Notes under the pieces: generated by a model
The model's database searches: none
What the model saw: only the letters and a program-made list of their open reading frames with translations
What the model was told of the DNA's origin: nothing
Part shown: in pieces, positions 6,938 to 10,913 of the stretch
How the letters are laid out: each line of letters begins with the position of its first letter
Position numbering within the stretch: the first letter of the stretch is position 1
Program-made: the position numbers and the translations under genes
Assembly: GCA_021850405.1 (NCBI GenBank)
Contig: JAJZMA010000248.1
Span: 1 to 10,913 of the forward strand
Length of the DNA stretch: 10,913 nucleotides
Source: a bacterium
GTDB lineage: Bacteria; Chloroflexota; Dormibacteria; Aeolococcales; Aeolococcaceae
Reading direction: 5' to 3'

Positions 6938-8238
6938 TGGGCCGCACCCCTTTCCCCAGGGGTACGACGCACGCTCCCCCCCCCCTCGTCCCTGGCACGA
7001 GCCGGATCGGCAGCAACCTCGCGGCTGTGGAGCGCTGGTCTGCTGTCATCTGCTCCAGTCCCCAGCAACAGCTCCAGATTCTCAACCACCCGGTCCCACC
7101 CGTACTGCTCTCTTACGAACTGCTGGCCCGCCTTCCCCATCGCCTCCATCGCCTCCCGGTTTGCTGCCGCTGCCTGGATCCGGGAGACAAGCTCTGGGAT
7201 CGAGGAGAAAAGCACGCCTCCCCCACTCCTCCTGGTCTGGCCCACCAGTACTGGCGAGGCCGCGTTGGCAATTGTGGGCCGCCCGGAAATCCAGGCCTCC
7301 AGCGCTACCAGTGAAAGGCTCTCCTGCGAACTGGGGATCACCACTGCTGCAGCCCCAGCCACCGCATCCCACCAGCCCTGGCGGGAAAGGACCCCAACCG
7401 GTAAAACTCCATCTATCCCGGATGGAGCGCCCTCACCTGTGACCACGAGTGAGATGTTGCTGCCAGCGCCGCGTGCCAGCCGCAGCGCATCAAAAAGCAT
7501 GCTGTCCACTCCCTTGCCCGGTGTCAGCCTGCCTCCAGCAAGCAGGTATGGCCCAGATAGCTGGTACCCGGCGCAGAACCGCTCTGGGTCCCCCTTTTGC
7601 CCCCGTATACCAACTGTACCCACTGCAGACCTGCCCGGCGCTACCTCTGGATATACCCGCTCGACCAGCTGCTGCTCCTCTGGGGTTGCGTACCAGAGTG
7701 CGTCAGCTTTGCGAAAAACGTCTCGGACGCTGCGCAACCGCAGCGGCCGCTCATCGTGTGCCGCTGGCATGAGCAACGACTGGACGCGGGAACCCACCGC
7801 TGCGGGCAATCCCGCCAGGGTCGGATAGAAAAGGTAGGGCAGGAACAGGAATGGACTGGCACCAGAGGTGTCCTGCCGGCAGATGGCTTCGACCAGCCCA
7901 GGAAGATATGGTCCCTGCCTCTTGAGCCAGAACTGCTCGGGCCGTAGTGCAGCCGGGAGCCGGAAGAACAACCTGCTCATCCGGGAAAACCAGACTGGAT
8001 TTCTTGGGAATGCAGCCGGGAAGCGAACGACCCTGACGCCGTATGCCTCGCTCTCTCCTGGTGCAAGGACGTTCTCCCAGGTATCTGCAGAGACCGCGCA
8101 GCTGGTCCAGACTGAAACCTGCCATCCCCGCGTCACCAGCTCCTCTGCCAGCAGCCGCGCTACCGTTTCAGCCCCACCGACTATCTCATGCCCGTAGCGC
8201 GGCGAAACGATACACAATGACCGCTTCACTTCCCTCAT
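6934..8238 (-). CDS. GT4-type glycosyltransferase, first of a coupled pair
   Basis: A 434-residue GT-B glycosyltransferase. The N terminus, SLCIVSPRYGHEIVGGAE, is the typical first strand and Gly-rich loop (GGAE, residues 21-24). The donor domain contains AGGRLTPGKGVD (234-245), LVVTGEG (264-270) and the EX7E motif ESLSLVALE (Glu306, Glu314). After about residue 398 comes a hydrophilic, Arg-rich tail of some 36 residues that looks unstructured and is not part of the fold. I place the start at the ATG at 8238, next to a G-rich ribosome-like run (GGGGGGAG, tight 2-base spacing) and matching the family N terminus; an open frame runs 52 codons further up but adds unrelated sequence. It overlaps the next glycosyltransferase by 4 bp, so they form an operon. 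Acceptor and donor cannot be read from the sequence. Confidence 0.88.
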   Translation of the reverse strand: MREVKRSLCIVSPRYGHEIVGGAETVARLLAEELVTRGWQVSVWTSCAVSADTWENVLAPGESEAYGVRVVRFPAAFPRNPVWFSRMSRLFFRLPAALRPEQFWLKRQGPYLPGLVEAICRQDTSGASPFLFLPYLFYPTLAGLPAAVGSRVQSLLMPAAHDERPLRLRSVRDVFRKADALWYATPEEQQLVERVYPEVAPGRSAVGTVGIRGQKGDPERFCAGYQLSGPYLLAGGRLTPGKGVDSMLFDALRLARGAGSNISLVVTGEGAPSGIDGVLPVGVLSRQGWWDAVAGAAAVVIPSSQESLSLVALEAWISGRPTIANAASPVLVGQTRRSGGGVLFSSIPELVSRIQAAAANREAMEAMGKAGQQFVREQYGWDRVVENLELLLGTGADDSRPALHSREVAADPARARDEGGGSVRRTPGERGAAQ

Positions 8239-8322
8239 TGCTCCCCCCGGACTGTCACCAACCACCTCGTCTGCGGGCCAGGACCAGGGAGGCGGGATAC
8301 CCTGGCAGCCACCTGTGCCACT

Positions 8323-8332
8323 CCCATATGGG
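8323..8332. promoter_or_regulatory. Perfect 10-bp palindrome CCCATATGGG, possible operator
   Basis: CCCATATGGG is fully self-complementary. It lies about 85-95 bp upstream of the ATG of the glycosyltransferase pair and just downstream of a poor minus-strand promoter-like pair, where a repressor site could sit. An outer CTGGC (8302-8306) / GCCAG (8332-8336) pair may extend a fold. A single copy in the window makes this weak. Confidence 0.25.
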
Positions 8333-8526
8333 CCAGATTCTGGTCGCAGAAACATAGGCAAACGGGCCACCTCGTTGCTGTCAAGCCCGTCCAATCAGTC
8401 ATGTCCGCCCTGCATTAGCCATGAGCACCAAGTATGCACCAGCCCTATTCTCCACTATTGGAATGCGGCAGTCTGCCAGTCCGTTCCAACTCGACCTAAT
8501 CTCCGCCCGGAACTGACTTGCGTGCA

Positions 8527-8532
8527 TACAAT
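8527..8532 (+). promoter_or_regulatory. Possible -10 hexamer TACAAT for the membrane-protein gene
   Basis: TACAAT differs from the TATAAT consensus at one position. Transcription would start near 8539-8541, directly at the ATG at 8542, implying a leaderless or nearly leaderless mRNA. No good -35 hexamer is present at 16-18 bp upstream. Confidence 0.3.
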
Positions 8533-8541
8533 GGGCAAGGC

Positions 8542-8892
8542 ATGTTCAATATTCAGTACAGCGCTCCAGCAATGTGGATGGCGCTCGCTGGGGCCGCAAC
8601 TGCGGTCCTGCTCTATTTCGCCTTCGGCGGGCAGTCCTCCCCCAGTGGCAGCTTCCTGGGCTCTGCCCTGTTCCACGGCTACTTCAGCTCCCTCATCCTT
8701 GCATTTGTCGTCGGCTTCAGTCTCTGGATTGGTCTACCCCCAGTTCTTACGGCGAACAACATGGTATTGCTGAATCTGACCCCCGCAGACGCCTCCCACG
8801 ACATCGCTATCACCTTTGCCGTCCTGATGGGCTGTATCGGCCTCTGGAAAACCCATACATACCGTCGACGGCGCAGGCACAAAAGACGATAA
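8542..8892 (+). CDS. Small membrane protein with three predicted helices, unknown function
   Basis: A 116-residue integral membrane protein that I do not recognise. Hydrophobic segments lie at about 10-28, 47-66 and 86-102, followed by a strongly basic tail (103-116, mostly Arg, with His and Lys) that should stay in the cytoplasm; three helices then put the N terminus outside. The loop between helices 1 and 2 is Gly/Ser-rich (GGQSSPSGS). Hydrophobicity pattern and positive-inside tail support a real gene. I choose the ATG at 8542; a TTG eight codons upstream and an out-of-frame ATG at 8531 are alternatives. No normal Shine-Dalgarno is visible, which fits a leaderless start. It ends 110 bp before hppD in the same direction and may share its transcript, but no role in tyrosine catabolism is evident. 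Confidence 0.62.
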   Translation: MFNIQYSAPAMWMALAGAATAVLLYFAFGGQSSPSGSFLGSALFHGYFSSLILAFVVGFSLWIGLPPVLTANNMVLLNLTPADASHDIAITFAVLMGCIGLWKTHTYRRRRRHKRR

Positions 8893-8987
8893 TGGGGGCA
8901 GGAGTCATCCCGGAACGGCGCATGGCTTATCTGCAGACCTGTCGCCTGCAGCAGGGGATGACAGTGGCAGCCATCGCCTACCAGTAA
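8892..8987 (+). CDS. 31-codon ORF overlapping the membrane-protein stop; possible AraC-like HTH fragment
   Basis: The ATG shares its A with the TAA of the membrane-protein gene (TAATG), a typical coupling arrangement, and the ORF stops 15 bases before the hppD ATG. The peptide contains MAYLQTCRLQQ followed by MTVAAIAYQ, which resembles the last helix-turn-helix of AraC-family regulators (YL-x3-RL, then SVAEIAYxVG) with some residues missing between. It has no clear ribosome site of its own. It may be a tiny coupled peptide, a regulator remnant or chance. Confidence 0.25.
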   Translation: MGAGVIPERRMAYLQTCRLQQGMTVAAIAYQ

Positions 8988-8990
8988 GCT

Positions 8991-8996
8991 AAGGAG
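8991..8996 (+). promoter_or_regulatory. Strong ribosome binding site of hppD
   Basis: AAGGAG lies 6 bases before the ATG at 9003. It is the best Shine-Dalgarno in the window and fixes the hppD start. Confidence 0.8.
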
Positions 8997-9002
8997 AGAC
9001 CA

Positions 9003-10124
9003 ATGGCACTGACGCAGACCAGCCTTGAAGCACCACCATTTCCGGTCCTGGAAGGTACCGACCATGTCGAGCTGTGGGTGGGTAACGCCAGACAGGCAGC
9101 CCACGTGTACAGCAAGGCATTCGGGTTTGACGTAGTTGCCTACAGCGGCCCCGAGACCGGGGTACGCGACCGGGTCTCGTATGTCCTGCAGCAGGGCCGG
9201 GTACGGCTGGTGCTCACCGCCCCCCTTTCGCCAGAGGGAGAGGTGGCAAGGCACGTGGCACTACATGGGGACGGTGTGCGCAGCATTGCGCTTGCTGTGG
9301 ATGATGCTGAGAAGGCATATGAGGCAGCTGTAGCCCGGGGCGCGAGAGGGGTTGCAGAACCCACAACAGCGACCGACAGGGACGGTCAGCTGCGTTATGC
9401 CAGCATAGCTACCTTTGGCGACACGGTCCATACATTTGTGGAGCGCTCCGACTACAGGGGAGCTCACTGGCCAGGCTTTCGACCTGAGACTATGCCCGCA
9501 TCGGGGGTCGGCGTGCACCATATCGACCACACCGTGGGCAACGTCGAGTGCGGCGCCATGGATGCCTGGGTAGCCTTCTATAGCGAAGTATTCGGCTTTA
9601 CCGTGTTCCAGGAGTTTGACGAGCACGATATTGCAACCCAGTACAGTGCCTTGCGCTCCAAGGTGACACGGGATCCGAAGACCATGATTACGATCCCTAT
9701 CAACGAGCCCGCTGTTGGGCTACGGGCTTCCCAGATCCAGGAGTACATTGACTACTACCGTGGATCTGGCATCCAGCACATCGCGCTGCACACCGACGAC
9801 ATTCTGGAAACTGTCGGACAGATGAAGGCCAACGGCGTACAGTTCCTGACAGCCCCGGACTCCTACTATAAGGCTCTGGCGGAGCACCGCCTCGACGGGG
9901 TCGATGAGGACATGGAAAAGCTTAAATACCTGAATGTTCTCCTGGACAAGGAAGACACTGGCGGATATCTGCTACAGATCTTTACCAAGCCTATAGGTGA
10001 CCGTCCAACCCTCTTTTTCGAGATTATCCAGCGCAAGGGAGGAGCCAAAGGTTTTGGGAAGGGCAACTTCAAGGCGCTCTTCGAGGCGATAGAAAAGGAT
10101 CAGGCTGCCAGGGGAAACCTGTAA
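9003..10124 (+). CDS. hppD: 4-hydroxyphenylpyruvate dioxygenase
   Basis: A 373-residue cytoplasmic Fe(II) enzyme converting 4-hydroxyphenylpyruvate and O2 to homogentisate and CO2 in tyrosine catabolism. It has the two vicinal-oxygen-chelate halves: the N-terminal half (about 15-150) starts GTDHVELWVGNA, and the C-terminal catalytic half begins near 170. The iron ligands are recognisable: His176 in HHIDHTVGN, His259 in GIQHIALHT and Glu340 in LFFEIIQR. Their spacing fits the family. Also present are FQEFDEHDI, the SQIQEYIDYY segment and the C-terminal GFGKGNFKALFEAIE helix over the active site. Length is normal. The start is supported by AAGGAG six bases upstream. Three bases separate its stop from hmgA, so the two are one operon. 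In some bacteria homogentisate also feeds plastoquinone or tocopherol synthesis or melanin; the hmgA neighbour argues for degradation here. Confidence 0.97.
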   Translation: MALTQTSLEAPPFPVLEGTDHVELWVGNARQAAHVYSKAFGFDVVAYSGPETGVRDRVSYVLQQGRVRLVLTAPLSPEGEVARHVALHGDGVRSIALAVDDAEKAYEAAVARGARGVAEPTTATDRDGQLRYASIATFGDTVHTFVERSDYRGAHWPGFRPETMPASGVGVHHIDHTVGNVECGAMDAWVAFYSEVFGFTVFQEFDEHDIATQYSALRSKVTRDPKTMITIPINEPAVGLRASQIQEYIDYYRGSGIQHIALHTDDILETVGQMKANGVQFLTAPDSYYKALAEHRLDGVDEDMEKLKYLNVLLDKEDTGGYLLQIFTKPIGDRPTLFFEIIQRKGGAKGFGKGNFKALFEAIEKDQAARGNL

Positions 10125-10127
10125 GCC

Positions 10128-10913
10128 ATGCGCAGGTTCATCTCCCAGGGCGATGTGCCACGCAAACGCCATATGCAGGTGACAAGAAACGGGAAACTTG
10201 TCTACGAAGAGCTTTTTGGCAGGGAAGGATTCAGCGGACCATCTGCGCTGCTCTACCACATCAATATCCCGGAAGGGGCTACTGACATCAGCGCTGCAGG
10301 AGATGACTCTCCTGAAATGGAGAAAGAGGGAGCCCATGTACATGCCCACCTCGAGACCTTCCGTCTGGCCCCCCACGGTGATCTACTCCGGGGGCGCCAG
10401 TGGCTGCTGGTAAACCAGGATGTGAGGATCGGCCTGGCCGCGCCAACCTCAAACCACGATGGATTTTATGTAAATGCATCCGCAGACGAGGTGTACTACT
10501 TCCACCACGGAACTGGCACTTTCAATTCCCAGTTTGGGCGCCTGTCCCTCAGGGAAGGTGACTATCTGGTAATCCCAAAAGGGACTGTCTACAGCCTTGA
10601 ACTGGATAACCCACAGGAGTCCCGTCTGCTTGTTGTTGAGGCACTCTCCGGGATGGTTGATTCTCCCCAACGGTATCGGGCCCAGCGGACCGGGCAGCTG
10701 CTTGAGGCTGCCCCTGACTCCGGGCTGGATATCCGGACCCCGGAGCTGCAGCCACCCCAGAATGGGCCTGCCACCCTCCTCATGAAACGTGAGATGCGCT
10801 TTTCGGCGTATCAGCTGGACCACCACCCGCTTGATGTTCTGGGCTGGGATGGGACAGTGTACCCATGCGCATTTTCCATCCATGACTTTGAACCGCGTGC
10901 TGGCCGATTTCAC
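10128..10913 (+). CDS. hmgA: Homogentisate 1,2-dioxygenase, N-terminal part (cut by window end)
   Basis: The first 262 codons of a cytoplasmic Fe(II) dioxygenase that opens the homogentisate ring to maleylacetoacetate. The N terminus ISQGDVPRKRHMQ, then LVYEELFGREGFSGPSALLYH (24-44), is characteristic of the family. A cupin-type strand set follows at 120-158, with DEVYYFHHGTG and FGRLSLREGDYLVIPKGT. Residues 231-255 (DHHPLDVLGWDGTVYPCAF and IHDFEP) match the segment just before the catalytic region. The iron ligands (two His and one Glu) lie further downstream, outside the window, so an intact active site cannot be confirmed. The frame is open to the last base. GGGGAA at 10111-10116, 11 bases before the ATG, is a fair ribosome site lying inside the hppD 3' end. 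Confidence 0.93.
   Translation, partial: MRRFISQGDVPRKRHMQVTRNGKLVYEELFGREGFSGPSALLYHINIPEGATDISAAGDDSPEMEKEGAHVHAHLETFRLAPHGDLLRGRQWLLVNQDVRIGLAAPTSNHDGFYVNASADEVYYFHHGTGTFNSQFGRLSLREGDYLVIPKGTVYSLELDNPQESRLLVVEALSGMVDSPQRYRAQRTGQLLEAAPDSGLDIRTPELQPPQNGPATLLMKREMRFSAYQLDHHPLDVLGWDGTVYPCAFSIHDFEPRAGRFH

Larger units (their letters stand above)
8239..8541. other. Divergent intergenic region
   Basis: About 300 bp between the minus-strand glycosyltransferase pair and the plus-strand membrane-protein gene. It should hold promoters for both directions. I find a minus-strand TTGACA (8384-8379) with TATGTT (8356-8351) separated by a long 22-bp spacer, a perfect palindrome at 8323-8332, and a plus-strand TACAAT close to the membrane-protein start. 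No gene is recognisable inside it. Confidence 0.5.

Noticed and set aside
6826..7442. Pro-rich plus-strand frames opposite the glycosyltransferases
   Set aside because: Antisense shadows of GT4 genes whose motifs are intact on the minus strand.
8239..8394. 52-codon upstream extension of the first glycosyltransferase
   Set aside because: The GT-B N terminus begins right after the ATG at 8238, which has a G-rich ribosome-like run; the upstream part is Gly/Pro-rich and unrelated.
8935..8955. Repeated CTGCAG sites before hppD as a possible riboswitch or attenuator
   Set aside because: Two short self-complementary hexamers only; no conserved riboswitch core or alternative terminator fold is visible.
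9152..9184. GAGACC/GGTCTC inverted repeat inside hppD
   Set aside because: It lies in well-conserved coding sequence and is explained by codons; no reason to assign a separate function.

Overview
The window is GC-rich, gene-dense bacterial DNA with no rRNA, tRNA, CRISPR array, transposase or phage gene that I can recognise. A secreted GH18 enzyme with C-terminal 'GG-x-HPFG' repeats, weak or absent Shine-Dalgarno sites on several genes, and gmd sequences of the 'SSSEMFG / YGVAKVYGH' type suggest a Gram-positive-like (Terrabacteria) lineage such as Chloroflexota, Dormibacterota or Actinomycetota. This placement is an inference from protein style, not a determination.

Layout: (1) 304-2820 (+) encodes a large secreted GH18 glycosidase: signal peptide, TIM barrel, Fn3-like linker domain and six propeller-like repeats. 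(2) 2937-3944 and 4206-5219 (+) are two diverged GDP-mannose 4,6-dehydratase paralogues in tandem. The second looks canonical and the first has drifted at several conserved places. (3) 5220-5800 is about 580 bp without a convincing gene, lying between convergent genes and containing several hairpins and a 7-bp tandem repeat. (4) 5801-6937 and 6934-8238 (-) are two GT4-type glycosyltransferases, translationally coupled by a 4-bp overlap. (5) 8239-8541 is a divergent intergenic region with a perfect palindrome and promoter-like hexamers. (6) 8542-8892 (+) encodes a small three-helix membrane protein of unknown function. (7) 8892-8987 (+) is a 31-codon ORF overlapping its stop codon. (8) 9003-10124 and 10128-10913+ (+) are hppD and hmgA, the two dioxygenases of tyrosine/homogentisate catabolism; the second gene is cut by the window end.

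Two functional blocks therefore meet here. The left two thirds looks like part of a surface-glycan locus: the dehydratases would make GDP-4-keto-6-deoxymannose (towards GDP-rhamnose, GDP-fucose or a related deoxyhexose), the two glycosyltransferases could build a polysaccharide, and the secreted glycosidase would act on an extracellular polymer. The right end is catabolic: HppD turns 4-hydroxyphenylpyruvate into homogentisate and HmgA opens that ring. I see no clear evidence for a wholly new system. The features most worth follow-up are the repeat-bearing GH18 protein, the diverged gmd pair, and the small membrane-protein/mini-ORF unit in front of hppD.
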